Program-made: the position numbers and the translations under genes
NCBI GenBank assembly: GCA_947184155.2
Contig: CAMXCT020003179.1
Location: 382,001 to 446,000 of the forward strand
Source of the DNA: Cladocopium goreaui
Lineage: Eukaryota; Sar; Dinophyceae; Suessiales; Symbiodiniaceae
Direction of reading: 5' to 3'
Length of the DNA: 64,000 bases
Notes under the pieces: model-generated
Databases searched by the model: none
Seen by the model: the letters and a program-made list of their open reading frames with translations, nothing else
What the model was told of the DNA's origin: nothing
In this document: positions 37,250 to 49,088 of the stretch, piece by piece
Layout: every line of letters begins with the position of its first letter
Position numbering within the stretch: the stretch's first letter is position 1

Positions 37250-40200
37250 GAGTTCTTAAACAAATGGGGTTCAAAACTGGTGTGTTCAACAAGCACGGAC
37301 AATGCGCAAGTAAGACAGAAAGAGAAGGTAGATCTTAAATAAGCAAAACTAAGGGGAAAAAAAAACCTCCCTTACACTCTTATAAACAAAACAGGTTGAC
37401 GGGCACCTTTGTGCTCTTCCTACGGCAGTACTACCCTAGCCCCTTTATACTGGTGCCCCTGAAATTAACTCACGCAAATCACCCAAGATGGATGTTTGCC
37501 CCTTGAGCTCCACTTTGGCACTGGAGTCACCGAAGTTGCTTGGATGAACTTCGTCTGGGCCATTTTTTTTTTCCTCGAGTGTGGCCGATGTCGCACTAAT
37601 GGCTCGGTCCTTACATGAGAGTAAGCAGACAAAACTCTGTACAAGGACAAAAAGTCCTTGGAATAAGCAAATCGATTGAAGCAACAAAACGAAAACCACA
37701 ACCACACAAAAAGCGACGACCCGCAAATCCCCCAGCCAGACTTGCGTTTCGCCAGCGGAAACAGCGAAGCAAACAGCAGAAAACAAAACAAAACCCAAAA
37801 AACGGGGCCAGAGCCCAAACAAAAACACCCACCGAATCGATTTGCAATTGGACGCAGTGGCAAATCCACTGCATCACTATCAAAAGCATGCAAAAAATGA
37901 ATTATGTATCGCAGCTGCACAGGCAGACATGAAGACTCTAGCTCGGAAGTTAACCCTAGCATGAGCCAAGCTGTACACGAAAGCAGAGCTACTATGAAAT
38001 CTCTCTCAGAGTCCTCTCAGGTCAACTCGTCATGGGCCTTCATGGACATAATAGTCATCCTCTTGACTGTCAGTTGCGATCACAAATCCAAGGTCAAATG
38101 AAGTCAGAACCCCCCTTTGAAGGGGGGGCCAGTGATGACAAAGAGGAAGCAATGAAGGCCAGGGAGCGGCTTCCAAACATGCCATCACCGACAACAAATC
38201 AAATAAAGGGGGGGCACGCCCCTAGTTTCATAGGGGAAATGCAGCCATCCATTGTATGGTCTCAGTCAGCGACTTACTTGGTAGTATCCGCAAAGCTGAG
38301 CAACATGCAGAAAACGCTTGTATCTATAAAATGTCTTTGCAATTGCCACAGTACCAGTGCTGTCGTAGGCAGTGTAGCGTTCGAAAAGCAGGTTCGCAAG
38401 GGATACAAACTACAGAACTGTTCAGGACATTGCAGGATGTCATCGTTCCTGAAGGACCCGCAGTGCGTTGCAGTACGTACCGGCAAGCATTGTAGCAAAA
38501 CTACGGCTGTATTGCCACTCACCCAGAGAGTAGACAGGCTGCAGAGTTACCACATCTTTCTGTCCAGTGACGAACCATGTTGGCAGTCTTGTGCTGCTCG
38601 CGGGCGCCCCAGGCTGTCCTACAGGGAGGAACACCGGAATGCACCGGTGAAGCTCGCTGCAGCACAGGCTGGTCCATGGCATCGGCCGGCTAACTATCGC
38701 CCCCCTCAGTTGGATTCAGCTACCGATATAGAGTACCCAGCCAGAGGACATACCAGGGGAACCCAAAGAGAACAACCGAATTAAGGCAAATTAGCAAAGC
38801 AGCCCCTCAGAAAGAAGAAATTTAGCCAGCACGAAAGGCAAAAGAAAGACGGGCAGAGGCGATACGGCTGTCCTGAGTCACCTTAGTGGGTCACAAGGGT
38901 GCTGTGTCAGTGTCTCTCCATTCAGTGTAAAAACCGACCAAACAAAAGCCTTCCAGAAAACCAAAGTTCGTACAGTCAAACAATTCTCCATTCATTTGTG
39001 CCTGAGTGAGAGCAGGGGAGAGCAAAAAAGCAGAGGAAGCAGAGGAAGCACACAAGGTCCATCAGAGACACAGACAGGCAAAAGGAAAACCCAGCAAAAG
39101 CACAACGGGACAAAAAGACCAAGCGGCAACCAAAGGAGGGGGCGCCGGGAAGGCAGAGGAGGACAGGGCGGAGAAGGCTGCACCAATCACATTAGAATAG
39201 CAATAGTGCAGCTTAGCGGAGTCTAATATGGACCTGGGTCATCATCACGATGAATACCTCAGTATGGCCGAACTAAGCTCCCCGACGTCACCAGTAGCAT
39301 GGTGTAGAGGGTGAAAACCCACACAGGGCTAGTAGCCTTTGTTGCCATGAACCGAATGACGGAAGGATAGCAAAGCTAAACCACACTCCCAGCATGAAAG
39401 CAGGGCAACAGAGCCGTCACAGCTGCAACCAGATACCCAGAGGGAGGCACCAGCACACCGGGGTGCAAGCTGGACCAGAGCACAAATAGACCACTCGCGG
39501 GGCAGGGGAGGCAGGAAGGACAGAGACAGGAACCACAACAAAGGAGGGCAGACAACACGGAAAACACCAGGGCCCGCACAAGCACAGCGAGGAGCGCAAT
39601 AACCAAGAGAGACGGCGAGCCCGCAGGAGCACAAAGACAGCACAATCACACGAGCCCCACAGCAACACAAGCAAAAAAGCACAGGACAGACAAAGAGAAG
39701 GAGGACAGCACAGACAAAGCAATTGAAAGGCAAAGTGCGCAGGACCTGAGTAAGGCACGATGAAATGAGGACAGAGAGTAGGAGGGGCGTGCAGCAGAAC
39801 AAGACAAGAAACGCAAAACGAATTAGAGCAGTACAAGTGCACCTGTCACGTCTACGGACAGACACACAAGTACAGATAACACTAAGCTCAAAACATACAC
39901 CTGGGAGAATAAGACCCCAATGCACCTGCCGCGTCTATGGACAGATGCACCAGTGGCCATGAAGACCCAAGTGAACTAAAAAAGGAGAGGGACAAACCGG
40001 AAAAGAGGAGCCAATATTAACCCAGCGGACTAGGGGGGCCAAAACAGAGACAAAGATAAGGCCGGAAAGGCGATGAGGTGATACAAGGGGTGCGACCCAG
40101 GAAAGTGGAGGAGGAGGAAGAAAGAGGGCTATGTCTGACTCCGTGTAGTGTATTCAAGATGGTGGCGTTTGTCTGCTCGGAGAGTATCATTCCAGCTATT

Positions 40201-40345
40201 CCCGATGGCAAAGGAGACAGGGTTCTCTGCTTCATTCATTGCAGCCAAGCGACGTACTTCGTTGCATTTGGCGTCGAACGCAGCTACATCAATATCCGGT
40301 GCTCTTTTGCGTAGTTTCCGATCAGGGAAGACGCGCTCTCGCACA
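37250..40345. other. No supportable gene; purine-rich tract
   Basis: The longest frames (250 aa plus at 38032-38784; 198 aa minus at 39329-39925) have biased composition and no motif. From about 38990 to 39960 the + strand is strongly enriched in A and G with repeated GCAGAGGAA units, which makes the minus-strand frames Leu/Cys/Pro-rich by composition alone. Short G/C hairpins lie near 38107-38130 and 38215-38236. Confidence 0.55.
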
Positions 40346-40366
40346 TGCTGTTGCAGAGTCTGTTCC
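40346..40366. repeat. Target-site duplication of the SINE, left
   Basis: 21 bp identical to 40509-40529; flanking bases differ, so the duplication is exactly delimited. Confidence 0.9.
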
Positions 40367-40508
40367 TTTTTTTTTGTCCGAGCCCGTTGCCTTTCGGCGG
40401 GTCTACGGTCTTGAGTCTTACTCGCGGACCAGCGGGGAATCGAACCACCACCGGCAGTCTGTCAGCGACACAAGAGTGCCGCGATACCAACTGCACCACG
40501 AGGACGAC
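40367..40508 (-). mobile_element. tRNA-derived SINE with A tail
   Basis: Read on the minus strand, the 142-bp body starts with a tRNA-like head containing an RNA polymerase III A box (TGGTGCAGTTGG) and a B box (GGTTCGATTCC). It continues through a short unrelated part and ends in nine A. It is flanked by a perfect 21-bp direct repeat at 40346-40366 and 40509-40529, the hallmark of LINE-mediated insertion. The head does not fold into a full cloverleaf, so it is not a working tRNA gene. I found no second copy here. Confidence 0.88.
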
Positions 40509-40529
40509 TGCTGTTGCAGAGTCTGTTCC
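40509..40529. repeat. Target-site duplication of the SINE, right
   Basis: 21 bp identical to 40346-40366. Confidence 0.9.
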
Positions 40530-40569
40530 GGTAGATAATAAGCTGGTCGTTGGAACAACACTCTGCTGG

Positions 40570-41416
40570 CTAACTTAGCGCGATTGACTTCCCAGTGAGT
40601 ATGAACTTCGTCTGGGCCAGCTTGATCACGCCATTCTGTCTCGTGATCTGCTTCCCACCATATTCCAAAATCTTATCTTCTCCATCATCAGCCCATGTGC
40701 CGAAGTCGAAGATGTCGCGAAGCTTCTTGAGGACCTTGTCCGCTTCGCCAGGCTTCCCTGTGCCGATCAAATCGTCGACGTGTGCGCCAACTGCCAGGAT
40801 CAGCTTGTTGTCCTGGCAGTAGAAAAACAAAGCCTTGTCCAAAGTGGACTGCACCAAGCTGAAGTAGAGTATCTCTGAGATGTCGCCAAAATAGGCGTGG
40901 AGAATTTGCCAAGCCAAAGATTCCGCGAACCACCAGCAAAAGTTGGTCTCGGAAAAGTCCAGGAAGTCCTTCTCGAGGCTGTCGAAGGTAAAGTGGTTCT
41001 TTTCGACTGGCCAAAGACTGATCTCCTTGGAGAAACGCTCCTGTGATGTCCGCGATATGGCAATCTGCAAACACCATCAGCGACAATCTTGCCAACGTAG
41101 GTGCATCTCTGCGCAGCGACAAGAGGCCTGGATCCATGTCGCCTCTGCAGACGATTCTTGCCTTGTATTTGATGGGCATCCAAGGGAACGCGGCGTTCTT
41201 GTTCCTGTAGCAAACTCTGGTGTTGAGGATGCGAGAGGAGTCCACGTTCTGGGAGACGTAGTTGGACGCCTCGTTGTTCAGCACCACCACGGTTTCATAT
41301 TTCAGCCATGTATCCCATTCCTTTGTCAGAGCGTCTCTGTAGCCTGGCTTCTGCTCATCTGGGATCATTGACCACGGGACCTCTTTCTCCAAGGGCTTCT
41401 GGTCTTTCCTAATCAT
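40570..41416 (-). pseudogene. Ty1/Copia reverse transcriptase fragment
   Basis: Two overlapping frames (40688-41416 and 40570-41070) together cover part of a Copia pol RT domain: WDTWLKYETVVVL near the start, KYKARIVCRGD, ITGAFLQGDQ (motif with catalytic Asp), the P-x-G segment LRQPREGL, FGLANSPRLFWRH and the second catalytic box as GAHVDDLIGTG. A frame change near 41040 separates the halves, and integrase, protease, RNase H and LTRs are absent. It is a dead remnant, cut at about 41432 by the adjoining hydrolase-helicase element. Confidence 0.85.
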
Positions 41417-41980
41417 GAAGACGCTTGAGCTCCTCTAAATGATGCGTAATCCTTGCTGACAATGCTCCTCAGGGTCTCTCGTCTGTAGCATATCTTGCAC
41501 CGACTAGCCAACTTCCTGTGTCATGCGTTGCTGCCCCTGCCACTTGCCGCCCTCTCCCCTCCATACCTCTAGGCTCTGCTCCTTGCTACTCCCCTCTGTG
41601 TCTTATGCCTCTACAACAGAACAACAATGCACTTTCATTACAACCCAGTCACTGGCAACATGTTGCATACACTTCCCATTACAGCCGTGGTTGCTTTTCT
41701 AATCTTGTGCTTGATCCGAACATGACTCACTGTCTCCGTCAGCAGCCGTTGGCTCAAACTGAGAGGACACCGCACCTGCAAAAGCCAGAGTTGCCTGGGT
41801 CCTCCCTGTCCCCATTTTTCAATTTGCTCGCCCGTTCATACCTCCAAGCCGACACGGGGTTCCCGTTGTTTGGCCGCTGCCCGCAATAGCGAGTGGTTCC
41901 TGTCGTTTGGTCCAACCATACGCCGCGCAATAGCCTCCACTCCCGGATAGTGCTGCCACTGCAGGGTACCTGTTGCTGGT

Positions 41981-44399
41981 ATGCCGAAGTCAACGCCCTT
42001 TCCGTCTGGCCCAATCGTTGTTGCCGATCAACGCTTACTGGACATGTCGGCTGGGATGAATTGGGACATGCGAGATGCCAGCACGTTCGCTTCCTTGCAG
42101 TGAGGGGCACAATATGGGTAGGAGATTGCCAAACAACATATAACTTTACGCTGGTGGAATACCAATTGTATATCGACGAGGTACCATGGCTTATCTTTTC
42201 TACTCTTGCTGATGGGTAGGGGGATGGGGTCCCCAATACCATGTCAGCAACAGGGGGAGGTGGACCCGAGAGGGTCCGGGGGGACGTTAAACTGAGTATA
42301 TAGCGCAGGGGAGTTGCTGAAGGCCCCCGTCCCTAACGAACCGTGAATTGACACGGTACCTTGGTACCCCCTAGTCGGCGTGTGTTGACATGTTGGGTTG
42401 CTCCTCATGTCACACCCTCGTTTGTGTTTGCGCACATCCTTGGGTGATCGTGCGGTATCTCGGGGTTCTCCCGGACCGATCGGTACACACGTGGTACGGG
42501 ACCGACGGGTCTCACCTTACCTTGTGTCTAGGGTAGCAACACCCAATGATGACACGGGGGAACAGGCAAGGTCGGTGAACCTCTTAGAGACTTGGGGACT
42601 TGTCTCGAGGAGGGGTCAACGGGGCAATCCGTTGGCTAACGGTCAATATTCACCGTTGGGTAGCTAAGCTCGCGGTGGACAAGACCGTCGGTTCCTCCCT
42701 AACAGTGTTAGGGGCCTGTCGCAAGACAGGTGTATCCCCCTGGGATACATGGGATCGCTAACGACTGGGTCACCGACCGGTTCACTCTCATCCTTCGGGG
42801 AGAGTGGGCTCAATGTACAGTCTGGCCACAGTAAGGACCTTGTTTTTGGCTCTAAGGTCCGAGCTGTGCTCCATAGGGCCTGGGGTCACTGAAAAGGTGA
42901 CTAAGACTTTCCACTCCTTTCTTGGATCGTCTTCTCCGGTATCTGCTGGAGTCCGGGAACCTTTGGGGGCATCATGCGTTGGCTTTACTTGGGTGTGGTG
43001 GTGATCATCTTGTGTGGTGACTTTTGGTTTCTGTGTTCCACGTCCCTTGAGGAGTGATCATCTTGGGTGAAATGAATGGTCTCCGTGTCCGCACGGTTTC
43101 CACGTCACTCGGTGTGTGGATCTCCTCGGGAAATGAATGGTCACAGTCTCCTTGTCACCCGGTGAGTGGATCCACCTGTCCTGGGTTGGCCATCGGCGCA
43201 TGGTGTGGAAAGGGTACCGCCCCAGGGTGCTCCTGGTGCTTGCGGGGGGCCATGCTTCTGCGTGGTTTTCGCCTTTTTGGCGTGGCCCTGCACCGGGAGC
43301 CCAAAGGTACCAAGCGGTCCTTGAGAAAGAGTTTGAACCCAGCTTTTGGGAGACCGTTAACTACAACCGGAAAGAGCGGTGGGGTTTTCTGGAACCACCC
43401 TGGGATGGACAAGTCTACGGTGTTGCGCCACCGTATACCAAAATTCGATTATCCATCTTTAATAATGTCGCTCATACCATGCGTGTCGTGCAACCTTTTG
43501 TGTGGAACCATACCCACCTGAAAGTTCACCCGAACGGAGCAGCGATTTTCCATGAGCAAAAGAAATTGGCTTTCCTGCTGCCTTTGATCGTGGAGGCCCA
43601 TGAGTTGCTACCGCCTACGCCACTGTTCTGGGTCAATGATGACAACACCATCCCATTGTGGAGAACCACCCTGTGGTTGCATGAAGAAACCATACAGTGG
43701 TTAGCTGAGACAGGAGAGTCGTACCCACCTGAATTGAGAGATGAAATTCAGCCACGCATTAACCAACTCAAACCTTCTCAGCATGCGAAGCGTTCACAAC
43801 CTCCGCCTCCACCGCTACCAACCAGGTGGACGGAACGAACTGCAGCAAAACAGCCGGTACAAGCACTGCAAGAAGCTACTCCGCAGGACCCTAAGGGTAC
43901 TCAGAACACGCCGCAACAGGTGGCTGATCGAGAACGGCAATATATGGAATTGCAGTCTATTATTGCTCAAGCAAACCAACGGACGTTGGCAGACAGCCGA
44001 CCAGCGGATGTCAAACAAACCCAAAAACCAGCCAATTTGCTGGCCGCGAGTCAACAAAGCACAGACAACGCGGCAACCGCCGTATCAACCAATCCCAGTA
44101 CAGGCGTGGCGGCAGAAGCTCCAACTCCTCAACAAAGCAATCGGCCGTCTAAGATCAGTGCACAATCACTATTTAGCCAAAGACCAGGCCCACCATCGAC
44201 CCTACCCACGAGCAAATCAAAAACGGATACCCCGGGTACCGGCGTGTTATCCTCCGACTCTCAATCTGCAACACACAACAAATATGAAGAACAGCAGCAA
44301 CCTCAAAAAGAGCAACCCGCTGCTAACGACGACACACCGACAGAAGAATCGTCGCCTGCTGATACACCAAATGAATCGCCAGAGACGCAAGCCAGTTGA
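41981..44399 (+). pseudogene. Gag-like ORF, interrupted copy
   Basis: The ATG at 41981 follows the same hairpin leader as the 524-aa ORF. Homology runs to 42213, is interrupted by the 42214-43316 insertion, and resumes at 43317 (VLEKEFEPSFWE) to the stop at 44399. Early frameshifts disrupt the first part. The protein stops about 90 residues earlier than its counterpart, so the helical C-terminus is lost. Confidence 0.75.
42214..43316. other. 1.1-kb GC-rich insertion in the Gag-like ORF
   Basis: Absent from the minus copy, where the flanks are contiguous (GCTGAT followed by GTCCTGGAG). It begins GGGTAGGGGG and ends ACCAAGCG. It contains palindromes such as GGGGTCCCC and an internal partial duplication near 43070-43160. 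No target-site duplication is evident, and removing it as a GT-AG intron does not restore the frame. Confidence 0.7.
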
Positions 44400-44501
44400 C
44401 ACATTTTGCACCCACTGCCCAGATAGCATCCACTAGTCCCGGCTGGTCACTTGTAACCTGACACCCGGGTACCGGTTGTTCAGGGTCAAGCCTGCGCCAG
44501 C

Positions 44502-45169
44502 ATGCTACAACAGCTCATGGCACCAAACAGGTTCATTTCATTGGCGTCGCCTGACCCTGACGACTCAGACACAGACATCGAACCAACAGAACCAACCGTC
44601 CCAGATAAAACAGTCGAGGATGTGTCAGTGGACAGTGACCAATCGGTTTACTTTGACGCCCTCGAGACAGATGATGACACTCCGTATTTCCAACAAGGAG
44701 CTGAGCCTCCCCCAAGAGAGCAGTGGGAAATTGCCGCACCTATCGATTTCTTCGATGTCCAGGGGGTCTTACAAATAAGCCGCCAGCTCGATGAACTTCT
44801 CCTCTCGGAAAAAGAAATTGAAACTCCACTCGGCATGGACGATATCAAGCAAAGGTGGAAGTGGGCCGATGTCGGCTCTCGTCGAATGCCCCGGTCACCC
44901 CTGACATACCCAGCAATCATGGTGGACGAAGGAATGGAATCCGACGCCCCGCAGCTAGCCAGGTCCATCATAGGACACTCTTCCAGTGGATAATAGATAA
45001 CCTCTCATGGTTGCCACAGTATGCCACCGTTTATGTTTATGTGGACAACCGCAAACTGTCAGGCACTGATCCTCCGGCCTACTGGCCGCATTTCGCACCT
45101 GGATCAAAGGCAGATGTACAGTTACTGGCCCCTACCGGGAGAAGACAACCGCTATCCATTTTCCCATAA
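44502..45169 (+). pseudogene. Acidic N-terminal ORF, second copy
   Basis: Homologue of the 222-aa ORF. The frame changes near 44925 and again near 45100, so it reads as 44502-44993 plus 44855-45169. The T TTC CCA heptamer and TAA stop are conserved at 45160-45169. The acidic N-terminus is kept. Confidence 0.7.
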
Positions 45170-48100
45170 ATGCTGACACAGGTTTGCATCAGGTCCACTA
45201 TACCTGGGCTGGTGCTGCAGCCCTGGAGGCGCTGTGCCTAATGTTTCCCACTGTAAATTTTGCACTAATAGACTCTGACTGCGTGCCGACCTCATTATTT
45301 GAGATAGCCGAATTAGTCAACCTCATGACGGACAAGGCAAGCAGAGCCGAAGCAATGCAACACAACACAATGGCCAGCTCTAGCCAGTGCCCACCTGCAG
45401 TGCTCCTTGCCACAGAAGCCAAAGCTGAACTCAATGCCGGCTTGATCATTGTGACAGGGCATATCCCGACCGGTACAGCAGATGTCGATATGGACCAGGC
45501 AACCCCGGATACATTCATGCCCCTGACTGCTGCCCAAGGCTCCTCTTCAAGCGAAGCACCCGCCCCAAAAGCACGACGAATAGCCCACCCCGCCAACCGC
45601 AGATCAGCAGATGAATGGGTTACCGCACTCCAAGATAGCCGAGCCAGTTTCCTAGCTACTACAGCTGTGCCAGAAGACCCCGCGGAGGCGATGAGAGGCG
45701 GGCTACTTCTCACCCCTTTACTAGGATGTAAAGCTAGAACCCCGCTTGACTGGACACATGCATGGGCGATGCTAGGCGAATGGGCTGGAGCCATTGCATT
45801 CCCCATCCCGGAGCAAGGAGAATGGCCGCGTCATGGAGATGGTCGCTACTTAAGACCGGACTTTGTCGAGCGGACCCCGCCCTTCCTTACCTGGGCACGC
45901 CCTATATTCGAGCAAGGTGCACTCTCTCCTATGTCTGTCTTCCCAGCCGACTTCCCCATACTCTGTCTCCCAGCAGACACATTGTTCCAAAGCAAGGAGT
46001 TAGACAGAGGGTATAGCCTGCCACCAATAGTGCACGCCTTCCATGGGAGTAAAGTAGGCCTGGGGCACCAACTCCAACAGTGGCAAAGCAAAGGGCTGCA
46101 ACCGCTTGCTGTGTCGCTCATAGGAGTCGATGAGGCACCCCCGTTATGGACACACCCCACAGGCTGCGATTTCGTTAGAGGGAGTAAAATAGTCGCCAAG
46201 CCACATGTCCCGCAAAAGCGCACTCTTACCAAGACGCAGGTGTTGCTGCTTCAGAGCCTTTGGACGCCAGTGGAAGCCCCTAATAGCAACAATGACCACA
46301 CACCCTGGCCCAAGACTTGCGAGCCTGCCTGTGTCTTCTGCGGTCAGCAAGCGAGCCTCCAGCTCCCTACTGCCCAAATCCTCCCTCTCCTGGAAGCACT
46401 GCAACGACGACTGGGAATTGACCCTAGTAACGCAGAATTAGCCATCAACGAAGTTCTTGCTAGCCATACAGACCCCAAATACACTGACTGGAAAATCATT
46501 GTCATGGATAACACCACCTGGCAACTCAATGACGCTGACCCAGGGTCCTTGGACGTTCAGTGCACTGGGTTGGGTGGAGGAGAACTCGATGAAGATTGGG
46601 ACGTACTGCTAGCTTGCAAAAAGGAAGCGCATGTGTATGGGCCATCCCTTAGCAAACAGGACGATTGGAATGCAAGGGCTGGCACAATTGCAGGCACTGC
46701 CCACACACAAGACTACTTGCTGCTGCACATACATAGCCATGTTTCCCATAGGTGCGCACACCTGGTGCCGTGTCTTAGGAGTGCCCAGTGCAGACCAATT
46801 GCAGGCACAGATCATCAGTCGAGCCATGAAACTGCTGCGCTTCTGTCCTATTACCCCAGCACATAGGAAACCACCGTGGCCAGGGTACACGCATGGCCTG
46901 CGACTTTTCACTAAGTTATTAGTTGCACATCCGTTGGTCGGAGTATGCCTGCCCCCTGAAATCCGTCCAGTAGATTATCTGAGATTAACAAGATACATGG
47001 TAGGCTCTCTTTTCATTCGAGGACACAGCGCTGGCTCGTATGCAGGAATGGTATGGGAGACCGTCCTCTCGGAATTCCCAGACGTTGAAGGCAAAACCGT
47101 GCTAGCAGCCATTGCCCTGCCACCATCGCTACTGACGGCACACAGCCTATCTCAGCTTCGACAGATCCACCTCATTCACCATGCAGATGACAGGCTTTGC
47201 GTATGGAACCCGTCGAACCATGACATTAAACTGCTCAGGCAACGGGGCTTTGCAATCACGCACATCACAGGATGGAGAGCATACCTAGGCACTGCACAAC
47301 ACAGCTACTCGCACTGGACACGAGTTGCCCTCCCAGAGGGACGACCAGACATGGCGCAGTTAGAAGGTCTTTGAGGTCCACTCACAGGCTCCCCTCCGCC
47401 TGATCTCATGGTGCAGCTTCGAGCTCCCGCGAACTAGCCGCACGACACAGGCACTTGTCACTCACATTGCTGTTCACAACTCAGAGGTAAAAACGGAGCA
47501 AGAGGCAACCCAATATTCAGCCTCGTTGGCAACTGTTACCATCTCGTCAAGGACCAAATTGCTCAACTACCACCATGGTTCAACATTTCCTTGGCACCCT
47601 GCAATTACCCATGGCTGTCTACATGTTAGACTACTGTTTGCCCATGCTCAGCCCCAACGAAGGCTATAATGAAACAGGGTTAACAATGCAAAGTGCAGGA
47701 CCTATCCGTCAATCATGGCAACCAGTTACTTTCGAATTCCTCTTCAAGGGCAGCGAATTTGGACACTGGAAAGTCAAAGGCGGACAAGATGCATTTGCGT
47801 TCCGACATCCAAGCCTTGGCAAAACTGAAGTCTTCAGCCTCCTAGCCAGTGATGCACACCATCACAAAATTAGCCCCATTGGCACGGGTAGGCTTGTCGC
47901 AATGGTAGGCACCGCAGATGCTCCAGCCGATGACGGAAGAGACCTTCAAATCCTTTTTGGGTTGGTCCTAGCCATCACGCCACGCACATCCAAAAGCAAG
48001 GATGAGCTGCCTGCCTCCCGCATACACAGACAGTGCAACCCCAGATTCATCGAAGTAGCCTTTCTCTCCGGGCCAGCCATTGAATTTTTTGCGAAAGAAC

Positions 48101-48735
48101 AGCTCGTAGCCCTTCAAGACTGGTATGTTACCTCCGGCCAGCGCCTGGATCCCATCGATGCGACCGTTCAGGGGCAGAAAGGTACGGTCCCAGGGACCTT
48201 CTTCCTACACACAATGTGGATGTTCGGATGTACCAAGCCTACAAGAGAAATTACCGCTGTCGCACAAACCCCCCCGTGCAGATACCACCTGGGATTGGGT
48301 ATCTATAATGTCCAGGATGGCAGCAAAAGATCACATTTCTTGCATTTGTGCGGCCAGTTGCTGCGCCTAGTGCTAATTCCATGTCACGTAGAGGGTGAGC
48401 TTCACCCATGGACCCGCTCCACTGCACTATCCTTTGCCGCTGAGCTCGACAGGCATGTCTTGGGCACACTCTGCGCAGTGACAATGGCGTTGCTCACCAA
48501 TCGGTTAGACCTGTGTATCCAAGGACTTTTCGGCGCAGGCAAGTCGAAATCGATGGCAATCCTCATCCTGGCCTTGATTGAAATCGATGTTACTGACAGT
48601 CTCAAAATATTTATTCTGTAAAGAGAACTCCGGTACCAGATCCTTTGCTGACCTCCTCCTGTGGCTCGACCCCCCGTCGGGGTGTTTAGGCGCATAGGTA
48701 GGTTAGTGGGAGACCAAGAACGTAACAAGAGTAGT
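45170..48735 (+). pseudogene. Hydrolase-helicase gene, second copy, broken
   Basis: Fragments 45184-46866, 46631-47374 and 47575-48621 cover the DSD segment, the hydrolase (GHSAGS at about 47023) and the start of the helicase (GLFGAGKSKS at about 48526). Frameshifts lie near 46730, 47368 and 48606. The first frameshift-free part shows that the equivalents of the minus copy's 194-aa and 1242-aa ORFs are one continuous frame. Helicase sequence ends at about 48735, before motif II. Confidence 0.75.
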
Positions 48736-48736
48736 T

Positions 48737-49088
48737 TGCGGCGATATGCACGGCTTGGATGGAGGACTCATATTGGTTGACCATAGCTCTTAAGTACTTG
48801 CATGCGCGGACAGCTGCTCTCCTTGTGTTTGGCCCATCTTCGCTGATTCTTGGCAGCTGTTGCCAGGATGTCTCTCGCTTCTTCTTCAGGCGACCGTTTG
48901 GGTTCCGTACCAGATGCGGGTAGTTAGAGCGGTACCTTGAACTGGCGCCTCTTTCGCGCGTGGCAAGGGTCTAGGATTGGCAACGTAGGGTGTAATCGCC
49001 ATCCATCAAAGAAGTATGTACCAGGCAGGGGCAGGATTTCCTGTTCTGGGCCAGTCTGCGCCACAACTTGCCCGGTGCGGGCTTTGCC
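48737..49088 (-). other. Inverted piece of the helicase-gene tail
   Basis: This segment matches + strand positions of about 4451-4837, i.e. it points opposite to the rest of this copy. Sequence beyond 49088 returns to the expected orientation exactly at the other breakpoint. The region equivalent to about 6553-4838 of the minus copy is missing. Confidence 0.75.

Noticed and set aside
38032..38784. 250-aa plus-strand ORF as a gene
   Set aside because: No recognised domain, mixed low-quality composition, includes two GC hairpins; cannot be supported.
39329..39925. 198-aa Cys/Leu-rich minus-strand ORF as a membrane protein
   Set aside because: Composition follows directly from the purine-rich + strand; overlapping frames look alike and no start context or domain is seen.
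40421..40502. Functional tRNA gene on the minus strand
   Set aside because: A and B boxes are present, but the anticodon arm and T-arm spacing do not fit; poly-A and target-site duplications make it a SINE.
42214..43316. Spliceosomal intron in the Gag-like ORF
   Set aside because: The nearest GT and AG positions would leave extra bases and create an immediate stop; the minus copy simply lacks the segment.
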